Below are positions 41,161 through 51,470 of a stretch of DNA of 51,886 nucleotides, piece by piece (the first letter of the stretch is position 1; each line of letters starts with the position of its first letter). The stretch is from a bacterium (lineage in GTDB: Bacteria; UBP6; UBA1177). The notes beneath the pieces were generated by a model, which did not search any database, was not told the DNA's origin, and saw only the letters and a list, made by a program, of their open reading frames with translations. The position numbers and the translations under genes were made by a program. The stretch lies in the NCBI GenBank assembly GCA_016290135.1, contig JAEESW010000013.1:1-51886 (forward strand). Reading direction: 5' to 3'.

Positions 41161-41274
41161 TTAACCTTGTTTTTGTTTATGCTTAGGGTTCTCGCATATA
41201 ACTCTGAGAATACCTTTTCTCTTAACGATCTTGCATTTTGAGCATATCTTTTTTACCGAAGCTCTTACTTTCAT
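41161..41274 (-). CDS. rpmJ: 50S ribosomal protein L36, zinc-binding form
   Basis: Thirty-seven residues: [20 protein letters not shown] then [17 protein letters not shown]. Cys11, Cys14, Cys27 and His32 form the zinc site. GGAGAGAG precedes ATG 41274. It lies between infA and rpsM as in many bacteria. Confidence 0.96.
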   Translation of the reverse strand: MKVRASVKKICSKCKIVKRKGILRVICENPKHKQKQG

Positions 41275-41284
41275 TTCTCTCTCC

Positions 41285-41542
41285 TTAATTATTCGAATTA
41301 GCGTTGTTAGCGTTATTGCCGCTTTTCATCCTGTGAATGATCCTTCCTCTCGACAGATCGTAAGGCGAAAGCTCGATCTGCACTTTGTCACCCGGCAGGA
41401 TGCGGATAAAATATTTGCGCATCTTGCCTGAAATGTGCGCCAGAACAGAATGTCCGTTTTCCAGAGCCACTCTGAACATAGCGTTCGGCAAAGTGTCGAC
41501 TATCGTTCCTTCTACAATGATGCCTTCTTCCTTATTGCTCAT
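41285..41542 (-). CDS. infA: Translation initiation factor IF-1
   Basis: An 85-residue S1/OB-fold protein that fills the ribosomal A site during initiation. Core: [40 protein letters not shown] and [13 protein letters not shown]. It is longer than the usual 72 residues because of an Asn-rich tail ([12 protein letters not shown]). It follows secY directly; adk and map, often between them, are missing here. Confidence 0.96.
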   Translation of the reverse strand: MSNKEEGIIVEGTIVDTLPNAMFRVALENGHSVLAHISGKMRKYFIRILPGDKVQIELSPYDLSRGRIIHRMKSGNNANNANSNN

Positions 41543-41549
41543 CGGGAAA

Positions 41550-42872
41550 CTATCCTCTTCTGCTTTTTATAAGAGAGCCTTTGCCGCCGATAGAAAAACC
41601 TTCATAGTTGTTGCTGATGAGATAACTTTCTATCTGAGAAGCCATATCCATAGCGACACCGACAACAATGAGTATCGAAGTTCCGCCCATGTAGAACGGA
41701 AGTCCCATTTTGTTTCTGAGAAGATCCGGCAGCATACAGACAGCGCAAAGATAAATCGCGCCGCCGAACGTGATCCTTGAAAGGACGGTATTTATGTATG
41801 CCACAGTCTCTTTTCCGGGTCTTATTCCGGGGATGTATCCGCCCTGTTTGTTGATATTCTCCGCGACATCATCAGTCTTGAACTGAATGAAAGTATAGAA
41901 AAACGCGAAGAAAATTATGAGAGCGAGATAAAGCAGGTTGTAAAGCCATCCGCCCGGATTGAGCCATGCCTGAAGCGATCCCATGCTGAAGTTGAAGAAA
42001 TTGGAAACTGTAGCAGGGAAAACCAAAAGTGCACTTGCAAAAATCGGAGGGATAACACCCGAAACGTTGATCCTGAGCGGCAGATGGGAATTCTGGATCT
42101 GCCTTGCGCCGCCGTTGGACGACCTTCTCGCATACTGAACAGGGATCCTTCTCTGCGAACTTTCGACAAATACGATGACTGCGAAAGTTGCAACCATAAC
42201 CAGAACGAAAATAACGACCTGATGAGGCTGAATCATTCCTTCTTTAAGGTATTTGCCCATATCAAAGAACATTCTCGGGAAACGCGCCACGATCGATGCA
42301 AAGATTATAAGCGAAACACCGTTGCCTATACCGCGGTCTGTGATCTGCTCGCCGAGCCACATAAGGAACAGCGTGCCTGCGGTCAAAGTAATGACCGTAA
42401 GGATCCTGAAGAACCAGCCGGGATTGTTGACGACGACTTCGCCGGCCGAGCCCGTAAGGCTTTCAAGGAATTTCGACATCATGAAGCCCTGGACGATACA
42501 AAGAATGACTGTGCCGTATCTTGTCCACTGGGTTATCTTTTTGTAACCCTGCTCACCGTCCTTCTGCCATTCGCCGATCTGCGGAACGATTACCGCAAGA
42601 AGCGACATGACGATCGAGGAACTGATGTAGGGCATGATCCCGAGAGCGAATATCGAAAGGTTCTCCAAAGCACCGCCGCCGAACATATTGAACATGCCGA
42701 GAAGCGTTCCGTCCGATTTTGTGGACATGATCTTTTCCATGACCGAACGGTTCACACCGGGCGTCGTTACGAATATGCCGAGCCTGTAAACTCCGAGCAT
42801 CAGCAGGGTAAAGATGACTTTATCCCTGAGATCCGGAATCCTGAAAATGTTTTTTAACGCCTTACTTATCAA
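41550..42872 (-). CDS. secY: Protein translocase subunit SecY
   Basis: A 440-residue channel protein with ten membrane helices through which Sec-dependent proteins, including the lipoproteins of this window, cross or enter the inner membrane. Features: [27 protein letters not shown]-like [17 protein letters not shown], and [17 protein letters not shown]. Start TTG 42872 behind GGAGATAGAGC overlaps the rplO end by 11 nt. Confidence 0.97.
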   Translation of the reverse strand: MISKALKNIFRIPDLRDKVIFTLLMLGVYRLGIFVTTPGVNRSVMEKIMSTKSDGTLLGMFNMFGGGALENLSIFALGIMPYISSSIVMSLLAVIVPQIGEWQKDGEQGYKKITQWTRYGTVILCIVQGFMMSKFLESLTGSAGEVVVNNPGWFFRILTVITLTAGTLFLMWLGEQITDRGIGNGVSLIIFASIVARFPRMFFDMGKYLKEGMIQPHQVVIFVLVMVATFAVIVFVESSQRRIPVQYARRSSNGGARQIQNSHLPLRINVSGVIPPIFASALLVFPATVSNFFNFSMGSLQAWLNPGGWLYNLLYLALIIFFAFFYTFIQFKTDDVAENINKQGGYIPGIRPGKETVAYINTVLSRITFGGAIYLCAVCMLPDLLRNKMGLPFYMGGTSILIVVGVAMDMASQIESYLISNNYEGFSIGGKGSLIKSRRG

Positions 42873-43314
42873 GCTCTATCTCCTCTGCTTTTCCGCCAGC
42901 TTTTTCAATAGATTCCTTAGCACCTTTTGTGAATTTGTGGGCTTTGACCGTCAAAGCCTTTCCGCCGAGGTCGAACTGTCCGAAGAATTTGACCATGTCA
43001 TCGTTTGCATGGCAGAGCCCTGCTGCAAGAAGCTTGTCGAGTTCGATGACTTCGCCGTTTTCGAACTGGTTAAGATATCTTACATTGATCTCGCAGACTT
43101 TCTTCGCGAATTTGTTGAAGAAGCCTCTCTTCGGGATTCGTCTGTTGTAAGGCATCGTACCGCCTTCAAAACCTCTTCTGACACCGCCGCCGGAACGCGC
43201 TTTCTGACCTTTGTGGCCTCTTCCAGCCGTACTTCCGGTGCCGCTGCCGTTACCTCTGCCCACTCTTTTCCTGTTTTTCAGGCCTTCGGGTCTTGTAAGT
43301 TCATGAAGCTGCAT
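42862..43314 (-). CDS. rplO: 50S ribosomal protein L15
   Basis: A 150-residue L15 (KNRKRVGRGNGSGTGSTAGR, GHKGQKARSGGGVRRGFEGG). It follows rpsE after 4 nt; the rpmD (L30) gene usually found between them is absent. Confidence 0.97.
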   Translation of the reverse strand: MQLHELTRPEGLKNRKRVGRGNGSGTGSTAGRGHKGQKARSGGGVRRGFEGGTMPYNRRIPKRGFFNKFAKKVCEINVRYLNQFENGEVIELDKLLAAGLCHANDDMVKFFGQFDLGGKALTVKAHKFTKGAKESIEKAGGKAEEIELDK

Positions 43315-43318
43315 TATG

Positions 43319-43843
43319 TTACTCCTCTTCTTTCAACTGATAATCTTTAACACCGACATTTCTCTTAGCTTCGACGCTTTCGATGCCTTCGACATTCAAA
43401 AGAGCGTTAAGAGTTGCCTTAGCCATGTTGTGCGGGTTGTTCGAACCGATACTCTTTGAAAGAATATCCGTAACACCTGCCGCCTCGAGAACAGCTCTGA
43501 CCGCCGAACCTGCGATAACACCGGTACCAGCCGATGCCGGACGAAGGATGACTTTTCCTGCGCCGTATTCGCCGACGATCTCGTGAGGAACCGTTCCTCT
43601 GAGCAGTTTGATCTGCTGGATATTCTTTTTCGCTCTTGCGACACCCTTTCTGATCGCTTCCGGAACTTCTCTCGCCTTGCCGAGGCCGATACCGACGGAA
43701 CCGTTTCCGTCACCAACGACCATCAATGCCGCGAAACTGAAATTTTTACCGCCCTTAACAACTTTTGCGACTCTGTTTACATAAACAAGTTTCTCGTTGA
43801 GTTCAAGAGACTCCGGATTAACAGGTTTATTCATTTCTTTCAT
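43319..43843 (-). CDS. rpsE: 30S ribosomal protein S5
   Basis: A 174-residue S5 that helps decoding accuracy. Matches: [58 protein letters not shown] stands before the ATG. Confidence 0.97.
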   Translation of the reverse strand: MKEMNKPVNPESLELNEKLVYVNRVAKVVKGGKNFSFAALMVVGDGNGSVGIGLGKAREVPEAIRKGVARAKKNIQQIKLLRGTVPHEIVGEYGAGKVILRPASAGTGVIAGSAVRAVLEAAGVTDILSKSIGSNNPHNMAKATLNALLNVEGIESVEAKRNVGVKDYQLKEEE

Positions 43844-43852
43844 AGCTACTCC

Positions 43853-44212
43853 TTAGAATTTAAGTCCATTTTCCCTTGCAGCATCAGCGAGAGCTTTTAC
43901 TCTGCCGTGGAAAGGATAACCGTTTCTGTCAAAAACAACAGCTTCGATGCCTTTTGCCTTGCATCTTTCAGCTATAAACTCTCCGATCTTCTTTGCGACA
44001 ACCTTCTTGTCACCTTCAGGCTTTACAAAGTTTTTCTCATCGGATGAAGAAGCCGCAAGCGTTACGCCGGCGACATCGTCTATGACCTGTGCATAGATGT
44101 GTCTGTTGCTTTTGTAAACAGTAAGTCTCGGACATTCCGGAGTGCCGGAAATTTTCTTTCTGATAGCCGCTTTTCTTCTTATTCTTCTCTCTCTTTTAAT
44201 ATCAGGTCTCAT
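43853..44212 (-). CDS. rplR: 50S ribosomal protein L18
   Basis: A 119-residue 5S rRNA-binding protein ([54 protein letters not shown]). Normal length and place. Confidence 0.97.
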   Translation of the reverse strand: MRPDIKRERRIRRKAAIRKKISGTPECPRLTVYKSNRHIYAQVIDDVAGVTLAASSSDEKNFVKPEGDKKVVAKKIGEFIAERCKAKGIEAVVFDRNGYPFHGRVKALADAARENGLKF

Positions 44213-44227
44213 AAATCCCTCCGCTAA

Positions 44228-44770
44228 CTACTTACCTGCAGCCTTACCAGCTTTTCTTCTGATAAACTGATCCTTGTAAAATACACCTTTTCCTTTGTAA
44301 GGTTCGACCGGACGGAGTTTTTTGATCTTCGCAGCGAAATCGCCAAGGAGCTCTTTGTCTGCGGACGTGAGGGTGAGTTCATTATTCGTCTTGTTGACTT
44401 CGGCAGAAATCCCCTTAGGTAATACCATCTCTACAGGATGAGAAAAACCTAAAGAAAATCCGAGTTTATCACCCTTAAGTTCAAATTTGTATCCGGTACC
44501 CTTTACTTCAAGAATTTTTGTAAAACCGCTGACGACACCGTGGACCATGTTTGCGATAAGCACTCTGGAAAGGCCGTGAAGCGCCTTGCTTTCAGCTGTT
44601 TCGTCACTTCTTGTAACATGGATTTCAGATCCTTCGACCGCTACGTGGATGGAAGGATGGATCGCCTTTTCCAATGTAGCTTTCGGACCCTGAACAGTCA
44701 CGACATTGTCTTTTACGGAGACTTTTACGTTGCTGCCGAACGGAATCGGCATTTTTCCTATTCTAGACAC
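44228..44770 (-). CDS. rplF: 50S ribosomal protein L6
   Basis: A 180-residue L6 with two related halves (SRIGKMPIPFGSNVKVSV, GTGYKFELKGDKLGFSLGFS, EPYKGKGVFY). I start at GTG 44770, behind GGAGGG; an in-frame start at 44788 would add six residues and lies over that site and the rpsH end. Confidence 0.95.
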   Translation of the reverse strand: MSRIGKMPIPFGSNVKVSVKDNVVTVQGPKATLEKAIHPSIHVAVEGSEIHVTRSDETAESKALHGLSRVLIANMVHGVVSGFTKILEVKGTGYKFELKGDKLGFSLGFSHPVEMVLPKGISAEVNKTNNELTLTSADKELLGDFAAKIKKLRPVEPYKGKGVFYKDQFIRRKAGKAAGK

Positions 44771-44781
44771 TTTACCCTCCG

Positions 44782-45180
44782 TTACCAAACTCTACAAATA
44801 ATTTCGCCGCCGACGTTGAGTTCTCTCGCCTTCGCGTCAGTCATAACACCTTTGGAGGTCGTTACGATCGAAATTCCGAGACCTTCGCGGACGAAAGGAA
44901 TCTCCTTAGCCTGGGAGTAAACTCTTCTTCCCGTCGTACTTACTCTCTCAAGATTGGAAATAACGCTCTTGTTGCGATAGTATTTCAAATCGACAGAGAT
45001 AGTTTTCTTACCGTCAAGTTCATTGACTCTGTAATCGTTGATATAGCCTTCTTCTTTGAGAACTCTTGATATTTCCTCAAGAATTTTGGAAGAAGGGATC
45101 CCTGAAACGGTTTCCTTGCCAGCAAGGATCGCGTTTCTGACTCTGGTAAGATAGTTGGAAACTAAATCATTCATTGTCAT
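44782..45180 (-). CDS. rpsH: 30S ribosomal protein S8
   Basis: A 132-residue S8 that binds 16S rRNA helix 21 and in some bacteria represses its own operon. Matches: DLVSNYLTRVRNAI, RRVYSQAKEIPFVREGLGIS, ISTSKGVMTD-like VTTSKGVMTDAKAREL. GAGGTG precedes ATG 45180. Confidence 0.97.
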   Translation of the reverse strand: MTMNDLVSNYLTRVRNAILAGKETVSGIPSSKILEEISRVLKEEGYINDYRVNELDGKKTISVDLKYYRNKSVISNLERVSTTGRRVYSQAKEIPFVREGLGISIVTTSKGVMTDAKARELNVGGEIICRVW

Positions 45181-45196
45181 AATTTCACCTCTTCAA

Positions 45197-45382
45197 CTAC
45201 CAGCTCGACTTGGTAACACCGGGGATAAGCCCTTCGTTAGCAAGCTTTCTGAAGCACAATCTGCACATATTAAATTTTCTGAAAACAGCCTTCGGCCTTC
45301 CGCAAAGAGGGCAACGAGTATAGGCTCTGACTTTAAATTTCGGTTTTCTTTCCGCTTTCAAGCGAAGACTTTTCTTAGCCAA
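45197..45382 (-). CDS. rpsN: 30S ribosomal protein S14, type Z (zinc-binding)
   Basis: A 61-residue S14 of the short zinc type: [20 protein letters not shown] holds two CxxC pairs. It ends VTKSSW. Confidence 0.97.
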   Translation of the reverse strand: MAKKSLRLKAERKPKFKVRAYTRCPLCGRPKAVFRKFNMCRLCFRKLANEGLIPGVTKSSW

Positions 45383-45398
45383 ACTGTCCTCCTACAAA

Positions 45399-45950
45399 TT
45401 AACTGTTAAAAGGCATGTTGAACTTCTTAAGCAGAAGTTTCGCATCTTTGTCGTTAGTTGCCGTAGTAACTATCGTGATGTTGAAGCCTTTTGATTTTTC
45501 AACTTTATTGAAGTCGATTTCCGGGAAAATGAAGAACTCTTTGATACCGAGAGTGTAATTTCCCCTGCCGTCGAAACCTTTTCCCGAAACACCTTTGAAG
45601 TCCTTAACACGCGGGAGTGCGATGTTGATGAGGTGGTCGAGGAAATCGTACATGATGTCCTTGCGCAAGGTTACCGATGTTCCGATCGGCATACCTTCTC
45701 TGAGTTTGAAGGTAGCGATCGATTTTCTCGCCTTGTTGACAACAGGTTTCTGACCGGTGATGGCCGTAAGTTCCTTTACCGCGTCTTCAAGGATCTTTTT
45801 GTTTGCGATAGCTTCGCCGAGACCCATGTTGACAACGATCTTTTCGATTTTCGGAACAGCCATTATACCGACATTAAGCTCATTTTTCAAAGCCGGCTTG
45901 ATCTCGTCTTCATACAAAGCTCTGAGTCTGCTCTTATATTTTTCGTTCAT
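45399..45950 (-). CDS. rplE: 50S ribosomal protein L5
   Basis: A 183-residue 5S rRNA-binding protein ([57 protein letters not shown]). Start ATG 45950 with GGAGAAG before it; an in-frame GTG at 45962 overlaps the rplX stop. Confidence 0.96.
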   Translation of the reverse strand: MNEKYKSRLRALYEDEIKPALKNELNVGIMAVPKIEKIVVNMGLGEAIANKKILEDAVKELTAITGQKPVVNKARKSIATFKLREGMPIGTSVTLRKDIMYDFLDHLINIALPRVKDFKGVSGKGFDGRGNYTLGIKEFFIFPEIDFNKVEKSKGFNITIVTTATNDKDAKLLLKKFNMPFNS

Positions 45951-45961
45951 TTTCTTCTCCA

Positions 45962-46273
45962 CTATTCAACGGTTTCGCCGGTCTTCTTGCTTACTCTGAC
46001 GCGTTTGCCGTCTTCAAGAGTTTTCATTCTGAAAGAAGTAGGCTCGCCGGTCTTCGGATCGAGTGCAACGACGTTGGAAACATGGATCGGCATGCTTTTG
46101 TCAACAATGCCGGCTTCCTTCGTAGCGGTCTGCTTCTGATGTTTCTTGTAAACGTTTACGCCTTCGACAATGACTTTGTCTTCAGCAACGAGGACTTCCA
46201 GAACTTTTCCGGTCTTGCCTTTGTCTTTTCCGGCAATAACCTTTACCATATCATTCTTTTTTATTTTAGCCAT
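45962..46273 (-). CDS. rplX: 50S ribosomal protein L24
   Basis: A 103-residue KOW-domain protein that starts 50S assembly ([48 protein letters not shown]). Confidence 0.97.
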   Translation of the reverse strand: MAKIKKNDMVKVIAGKDKGKTGKVLEVLVAEDKVIVEGVNVYKKHQKQTATKEAGIVDKSMPIHVSNVVALDPKTGEPTSFRMKTLEDGKRVRVSKKTGETVE

Positions 46274-46284
46274 TGCAGCACCTC

Positions 46285-46653
46285 TTATAATACTTCCGGA
46301 GCGAGAGAAACTATCTTCATGAAGCCTTTCGCACGAAGTTCTCTGGCAACAGGGCCGAAAACACGTGTTCCGACAGGCTCGTAGCTCTCGTCGATCATAA
46401 CAACCGCATTGTCGTCAAAACGGATGTAGGAACCGTCTTCTCTGCGGACTTCCTTGCTCTGACGGACGATAACAGCCTTTTTCACATCGCCTTTTTTGAT
46501 TTTGCCTTTAGGATCAGCAACTTTTACAGCTACGACGATAACATCGCCTACACCGGCATATCTTATCTTCGAACCGCCGTAAACCTTAACGCACTGAACT
46601 TCTTTGGCACCGGAGTTGTCTGCCACGGCCAGTCTTGTCATTTCCTGTATCAT
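46285..46653 (-). CDS. rplN: 50S ribosomal protein L14
   Basis: A 122-residue subunit-interface protein ([60 protein letters not shown]). Normal length. Confidence 0.97.
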   Translation of the reverse strand: MIQEMTRLAVADNSGAKEVQCVKVYGGSKIRYAGVGDVIVVAVKVADPKGKIKKGDVKKAVIVRQSKEVRREDGSYIRFDDNAVVMIDESYEPVGTRVFGPVARELRAKGFMKIVSLAPEVL

Positions 46654-46656
46654 GGT

Positions 46657-46911
46657 CTATCTCCTGCTTTCGCCGATTTTTTCTTTTACAAACCAAGTCT
46701 TTCTTTTGCTGATGGGTGCACATTCCTGGATCCTGACGATATCGCCTTCGTGGAATGCGTTTTCTTCATCGTGTGCAAGGTATTTCTTGCGCGCGGTGAC
46801 TACCTTCTTGTAAAGAGGGTGTTTGTAACGGCGCGTTACGCGGACCGCTACCGTTTTGTCCATAGCATCGGAAACGACTGTGCCGACAAGTATTCTTTTT
46901 GCCTTAATCAT
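46657..46911 (-). CDS. rpsQ: 30S ribosomal protein S17
   Basis: An 84-residue OB-fold 16S rRNA binder ([40 protein letters not shown]). Its ATG overlaps the rpmC stop by one base (TAATG). Confidence 0.97.
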   Translation of the reverse strand: MIKAKRILVGTVVSDAMDKTVAVRVTRRYKHPLYKKVVTARKKYLAHDEENAFHEGDIVRIQECAPISKRKTWFVKEKIGESRR

Positions 46912-47114
46912 TATTTCACCTCAGTCCCGTTCTTTTTTTCAGTAATGATGGTTTTGATCTTAGCGATCTCTCTTCTCACAGTCCTAATGCGGGAAGGATT
47001 CTCAAGCTGCTCCATCGTCTTCTGCATTCTAAGATTGAACTGTTCCTCTTTGGAGGTAAGAAGCTGCGCTTCAAGCTCTGCCAAAGTTTTTGCTCTCAAT
47101 TCAGAAACTTTCAT
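46911..47114 (-). CDS. rpmC: 50S ribosomal protein L29
   Basis: A 67-residue helical protein near the exit tunnel ([40 protein letters not shown]). Overlaps rplP by 4 nt. Confidence 0.96.
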   Translation of the reverse strand: MKVSELRAKTLAELEAQLLTSKEEQFNLRMQKTMEQLENPSRIRTVRREIAKIKTIITEKKNGTEVK

Positions 47115-47530
47115 TTCAGTTCATCTCCCTTTCCAATGATTTTTGTTCTAAGAGGAAGCTTGTGGGAAGCAAGACGGAAAGCTTCGTTTGCAGTTTCCGA
47201 ATCAACATCGCCAAGCTCGAAAAGGACACGGCCGGGTTTGATAACGCAAACCCACTCTTCCGGGTTACCTTTTCCCTTACCCATTCTGACTTCGAGAGGT
47301 TTCTTCGTGATCGGTTTATCCGGGAAAATGCGGATCCACATACGACCGCCTCTCTTTACCGCTCTCATGATAGCGACACGGGCAGCTTCGATCTGTCTGC
47401 TGTTGATCCAGCCGCATTCCGTAGCCTTAAGAGCGAATTCACCGTAATCGATACTGTTGCATGAAGTAGCAAGACCGGTTCTCTTGCCCTTCATCATTTT
47501 TCTGTGTTTGACCTTATTTGGCATTAACAT
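47111..47530 (-). CDS. rplP: 50S ribosomal protein L16
   Basis: A 139-residue protein near the A-site tRNA ([60 protein letters not shown]). ATG 47530 is the first start; ATG 47524 (MPNKV) is possible. Confidence 0.97.
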   Translation of the reverse strand: MLMPNKVKHRKMMKGKRTGLATSCNSIDYGEFALKATECGWINSRQIEAARVAIMRAVKRGGRMWIRIFPDKPITKKPLEVRMGKGKGNPEEWVCVIKPGRVLFELGDVDSETANEAFRLASHKLPLRTKIIGKGDELK

Positions 47531-47543
47531 GGCAATTCACCCG

Positions 47544-48215
47544 CTATTTGTTTTTCTGTTGTCTTCTTCTCGGTTCGGATTTCCTTTCAGCGAAATCGCC
47601 TTTGGACAACCAAACTTTTACACCGATAACGCCGTAGCTGGTCTTTGCCGTAGCGAAACCGTAATCGATGTTTGCTCTGAGAGTATGAAGCGGAGTTCTT
47701 CCTTCCTGATATCTTTCAGTCCTTGCGATTTCAGCACCGCCAAGTCTTCCGGATGTCTGGACTTTGATACCTTCCGCGCCGCTCTTCATAGCCTGACCTA
47801 TTGCTCTTTTCATAGCTTTTCTGAAGTGAGCCCTTCTTTCGAGCTGCTCTGCGATGCTTTCGCTTACGAGCTGAGCGTCGATCTCAGGTTTCTTAACTTC
47901 TTCGGTCTGAACAAAAACATCGGTAGCTCCCTGCGCGATCTTAAGGACCATCTCCTTGATCTTTTCGATTCCGACGCCTTTTCTGCCAACTACTATTCCG
48001 GGCTTTGCAGTATGGATTATGATCTTCAGTCTTTCACCCGATCTTTCGATATCAGTCCTTGCGATACCAGCGGAATAGAATTCCTTCTTTACCGCCTTTC
48101 TGATCTTAAGATCTTCGTGAAGCCACTTGCTATAATTCTTATGACTGTACCATACCGATTCCCAAGTTCGGGTAACCCCGAGCCTCAGCCCTATGGGATT
48201 AACTTTTTGTCCCAA
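47544..48215 (-). CDS. rpsC: 30S ribosomal protein S3
   Basis: A 223-residue KH-domain protein at the mRNA entry ([59 protein letters not shown]). TTG start at 48215 behind GGAGGTGAACT. Confidence 0.97.
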   Translation of the reverse strand: MGQKVNPIGLRLGVTRTWESVWYSHKNYSKWLHEDLKIRKAVKKEFYSAGIARTDIERSGERLKIIIHTAKPGIVVGRKGVGIEKIKEMVLKIAQGATDVFVQTEEVKKPEIDAQLVSESIAEQLERRAHFRKAMKRAIGQAMKSGAEGIKVQTSGRLGGAEIARTERYQEGRTPLHTLRANIDYGFATAKTSYGVIGVKVWLSKGDFAERKSEPRRRQQKNK

Positions 48216-48230
48216 AGTTCACCTCCGTCA

Positions 48231-48581
48231 CTAATCTTTTGTGTTTTCAGCAAGCTCAATTGTAATATGGCTTGATCTTTTCAATATTTTAGCCGCTCTG
48301 CCCTGTGCTCTGGGCACGAATCTCTTCATAACCTGACCTTCGTCGACCATGATGGTTTTGATGAAAAGGTTGTCGGGATCCATATTAAAATTATTTTCTG
48401 CATTGGCTATTGCAGAATCAAGCAGCTTTTTAAGAGCCATCGCTGATTTTCTCGGCGTGAACTCTAAAATGTTCTTAGCATCGCCCGCTTTCTTCCCTCT
48501 GACGATGTCAGCAAGTTCCCTGACTTTCTGGGGGGACATTCTGAAATTTCTAAGCTTTGCTGTGACGATTTTCGTCTCCAT
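48231..48581 (-). CDS. rplV: 50S ribosomal protein L22
   Basis: A 116-residue exit-tunnel protein (LRNFRMSPQKVRELADIVRG, KSAMALKKLLDSAIANAENN, RFVPRAQGRAAKILKRSSHI). It is the first gene after the break at 48621-48663, with its own predicted promoter and GGAG before the ATG. Confidence 0.97.
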   Translation of the reverse strand: METKIVTAKLRNFRMSPQKVRELADIVRGKKAGDAKNILEFTPRKSAMALKKLLDSAIANAENNFNMDPDNLFIKTIMVDEGQVMKRFVPRAQGRAAKILKRSSHITIELAENTKD

Positions 48582-48620
48582 TTCGCATCTCCAACGATCG
48601 AAAAAAATTAAGCGGTCGGC

Positions 48621-48648
48621 ATTATACTCACGACCTAAAAAAATGCAA
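48621..48648 (-). promoter_or_regulatory. Promoter inside the S10 operon, before rplV
   Basis: Minus strand TTGCAT (48643-48648), 16-nt spacer, TATAAT (48621-48626). The -35 box overlaps the descending arm and T-run of the rpsS terminator. Transcription would start about 33 nt before rplV. Confidence 0.7.
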
Positions 48649-48663
48649 GAAATTATTTCTTGC
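48637..48663 (-). terminator. Terminator with the rpsS stop codon in its loop
   Basis: Minus strand GCAAGAAA-TAA-TTTCTTGC is an 8-bp stem with the stop codon TAA as its loop, then A and seven T. The hairpin starts inside the last codons of rpsS, so translating ribosomes would cover its left arm. Confidence 0.8.
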
Positions 48664-48922
48664 TGCCACCGGAATGGGACCTGAAAGTCCTTGTCGGCGA
48701 AAATTCGCCGAGCTTGAATCCGACCATATCTTCAGTTACGAAAACAGGGATAAACTTCTGTCCGTTGTAGACGGAAAAAGTCAAACCCACCATTTCGGGG
48801 ATAATGGTTGATCGTCTGGACCAAGTCTTTATCGGTTTTTTATCTCCGCTGTCTATAGCCTTAATAACTTTGTTCCACACATGGGAATCAACAAAAGGAC
48901 CTTTTTTAATTGAACGAGGCAC
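48653..48922 (-). CDS. rpsS: 30S ribosomal protein S19
   Basis: An 89-residue small-subunit head protein ([60 protein letters not shown]). Its stop codon lies in a terminator loop. The next gene, rplV, starts 71 nt on, much farther than the usual spacing here. Confidence 0.97.
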   Translation of the reverse strand: MPRSIKKGPFVDSHVWNKVIKAIDSGDKKPIKTWSRRSTIIPEMVGLTFSVYNGQKFIPVFVTEDMVGFKLGEFSPTRTFRSHSGGSKK

Positions 48923-48946
48923 TGTAACCCTCCATAAAAATTACTA

Positions 48947-49777
48947 CTATTTTCCTCTTCTTCTGATTCTGAACTTTTCAGTTCTCTTATTGCTGCGGGT
49001 ACGGAAACCTTTTGTCGGCTGTCCCCAAGGAGAAACAGGATGACGTCCGCCCGAAGTTTTACCTTCACCGCCGCCGTGCGGGTGATCAACAGGGTTCATA
49101 ACGACACCGCGGTTGTGCGGTCTTCTGCCTGCCCATCTTTTTTTGCCGGCCTTACCTTCTTTAACGTTGGAAATCTCCTGGTTTCCGACTGTTCCGATGG
49201 TAGCTCTGCACTCAAGATGGATTATTCTGATTTCGCCCGAAGGCATTCTGACTGTTGCGTGATCGCCTTCCTTACCGAGAACCTGAACACCGCTTGCAGC
49301 AGCTCTTGCGATCTGACCGCCTTTTCCGATCTTAAGTTCTACGTTGTGGATGAACGTTCCGACCGGGATGAAACGGATCTTCATCGAGTTTCCCGGTTTG
49401 ATATCGGCTTCTTTTTCGCCTGCGGAAATGATAACATCGTTGACCATCAACTTATCGGGCGCGATGATATATCTTTTTTCGCCGTCGTTGTAGAAAACAA
49501 GCGCGATGCGGGCATTTCTGTTAGGATCGTATTCGATCGCAGCAACTCTTCCCGGAACATCGAATTTGTTTCTTTTGAAATCAATGACACGGTACATGTT
49601 TTTGTTACCGCCGCCTCTGAAACGGGATGTGATCCTTCCCGTATTGTTGCGGCCACCGGATTTTCTGATCGGTTCGACCAGAGATTTCTCGGGTTTCGAC
49701 TTCGTGATCTCAGCGAAATCACTGCCGGTCATGTTTCTGCGACCGTTCGAAGTCGGTTTGAAAATCTTGATACCCAT
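48947..49777 (-). CDS. rplB: 50S ribosomal protein L2
   Basis: A 276-residue protein near the peptidyl transferase centre ([60 protein letters not shown]). The [14 protein letters not shown] stretch is universal. Confidence 0.98.
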   Translation of the reverse strand: MGIKIFKPTSNGRRNMTGSDFAEITKSKPEKSLVEPIRKSGGRNNTGRITSRFRGGGNKNMYRVIDFKRNKFDVPGRVAAIEYDPNRNARIALVFYNDGEKRYIIAPDKLMVNDVIISAGEKEADIKPGNSMKIRFIPVGTFIHNVELKIGKGGQIARAAASGVQVLGKEGDHATVRMPSGEIRIIHLECRATIGTVGNQEISNVKEGKAGKKRWAGRRPHNRGVVMNPVDHPHGGGEGKTSGGRHPVSPWGQPTKGFRTRSNKRTEKFRIRRRGK

Positions 49778-49806
49778 AATTTACTCCGAAACCTTAAAAA
49801 TAGTTA

Positions 49807-50109
49807 TTAAACACCTTCGACGAGATTTATTTTATCTCCGTCTTTAAGTCTGATGTAAGCCTTTTTCCAAGTAGATCTTCTGCCGATGTTGCGTCCTACT
49901 CTTTTAACTTTTCCGGCTGTGATGACAGTGTTGACACTGACAACTTTTACGCCGAAAAGCGCTTCGACAGCCTCTTTGATCTCTTCTTTCGTCGAGTCGA
50001 ATTTAACTTCGAAAGCGTAGCCTTCTTTAGCGTCGCCGCTGGTAAGAGCAGAAGATTTTTCTGTCAGAAGCGGACGTTTGATAATGTCAAAATATTTTTC
50101 CTTTTTCAT
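49807..50109 (-). CDS. rplW: 50S ribosomal protein L23
   Basis: A 100-residue exit-site protein that docks trigger factor and SRP (IIKRPLLTEKSSALTSG, GVKVVSVNTVITAGKVKRVG). It starts 3 nt after rplD ends. Confidence 0.97.
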   Translation of the reverse strand: MKKEKYFDIIKRPLLTEKSSALTSGDAKEGYAFEVKFDSTKEEIKEAVEALFGVKVVSVNTVITAGKVKRVGRNIGRRSTWKKAYIRLKDGDKINLVEGV

Positions 50110-50112
50110 CGT

Positions 50113-50796
50113 CTACTCTCCGTCATTTGTTTCGCTGACTCTTTTTCTTCTCGGGTTGAGCCTGTTCTGAAGAAGCGCGTCAACATATTTTACAGATTCT
50201 TCGGTGAAAACGACATTCTTATACGCAATAAGGTCGTAAAGATTGATGACATCCTGCGGCAGGAATGAGAACTCGGGAAGATTTCTCATGCTGAAGTAGA
50301 AATTTTCCTCGTTTTCCCCTGCGATGATGACAGCTTCCGAGAAATTCCATGTTCCTTTGAGAAGCGCAACAGCGTCTTTTGTCTTGATCTTGTCGAAATC
50401 GAAACTTTTGATTACGAAAAGATTGCCCGAGCGAAGTCTGTCGGAAAGAACAGCTGCAACAGCTGCGGTCCTCTTTCTGAGCGGGACATTGTAGCCGTAG
50501 CTTCTCGGCTGCGGTCCGAAAGCGGGAGCACCGCCTCTGAGGGTGGAGGATCTCATCGTTCCTCTTCTCGCTCTGCCCGTTCCTTTCTGTTTCCACGGTT
50601 TGGAATTTCCGCCGGAAATCGTAGCGTAGGTCTTTGTAGCGTGTGTGCCCTGACGGACAGCGGCAAGCTGCATTTTTACTACTTCGGAAACGAGGACATT
50701 CTCTTTTCCGTTGGTTTCTGCGTTGAAAACTCTGTCGCTGAGTTCAACTTCACCGATTTTTGCTTTTGTTTTATCAAATAAATCAACCTTAGGCAT
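50113..50796 (-). CDS. rplD: 50S ribosomal protein L4
   Basis: A 227-residue L4 lining the exit tunnel (KPWKQKGTGRARRGTMRSST, GGAPAFGPQPRSYGYNVPLR). In E. coli L4 represses its own S10 operon; no such leader is visible here. Start ATG 50796 (MPKVDLF) has GGGAGG before it; an in-frame upstream start at 50901 runs through rplC and is rejected. Confidence 0.96.
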   Translation of the reverse strand: MPKVDLFDKTKAKIGEVELSDRVFNAETNGKENVLVSEVVKMQLAAVRQGTHATKTYATISGGNSKPWKQKGTGRARRGTMRSSTLRGGAPAFGPQPRSYGYNVPLRKRTAAVAAVLSDRLRSGNLFVIKSFDFDKIKTKDAVALLKGTWNFSEAVIIAGENEENFYFSMRNLPEFSFLPQDVINLYDLIAYKNVVFTEESVKYVDALLQNRLNPRRKRVSETNDGE

Positions 50797-50806
50797 CTCC
50801 GCCTCC

Positions 50807-51427
50807 CTACTTCTTAATATAAACAATGCTGCCGACGGAACCGGGAACGGCGCCTTTGACAACGATTGTATTGTCAGCCGGAACAACTCTAACAACTTCA
50901 AGGTTCTTTACAGTAACCTGCTCGTTGCCGTAACGACCGGGCATGTGTTTGCCCTTCCAGATCTTGCCGGGGTTTACATTCTGACCGACAGAACCTGTTC
51001 TTCTGTGGAATTTCGATCCGTGCGTCGTTCTGCCGCCGCCGAAACCCCATCTTTTTACGACGCCTGCAAAGCCTCTGCCTTTCGTAAAACCGGTAACTTT
51101 TACCTTTTCACCGGCCTTGAACATGGTTACATTGAGTTCGGAACCAAGTTCGTAGTTGCCGAGTTCGGAAGCCGTTACTCTGAATTCCTTGAGTTTTCCG
51201 AAAACACCGCAGCCAGCCTTTTTGAAGTGACCTGCAGCGGGTCTTTTTACATTCTTTTCCTTTCTTTCAAAACCGACCTGAATAGCGGTATAACCGTCCT
51301 TTTCAGTCTCTTTCTTCTGAATTACAAAGCATGGACCAGCTTCAATTACGGTTACAGGAACAACGACACCGTCTTCCTTGAAGATCTGAGTCATGCCTAA
51401 TTTTCTTCCTATGAGTCCAGCAGCCAT
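50807..51427 (-). CDS. rplC: 50S ribosomal protein L3
   Basis: A 206-residue L3, an early 23S rRNA binder (LIGRKLGMTQIFKEDGVVVP, TGFTKGRGFAGVVKRWGFGG, HGSKFHRRTGSVGQNVNPGK). Normal length. Confidence 0.98.
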   Translation of the reverse strand: MAAGLIGRKLGMTQIFKEDGVVVPVTVIEAGPCFVIQKKETEKDGYTAIQVGFERKEKNVKRPAAGHFKKAGCGVFGKLKEFRVTASELGNYELGSELNVTMFKAGEKVKVTGFTKGRGFAGVVKRWGFGGGRTTHGSKFHRRTGSVGQNVNPGKIWKGKHMPGRYGNEQVTVKNLEVVRVVPADNTIVVKGAVPGSVGSIVYIKK

Positions 51428-51470
51428 AGTTACCCTCTCTGCTTTATGACATAAAGTTTAAAAAACACCC

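Noticed and set aside
42084-42857. Plus-strand open frame opposite secY
   Set aside because: Composition (Asp/Arg/His-rich) is what antisense of membrane helices gives; no start signal or homology.
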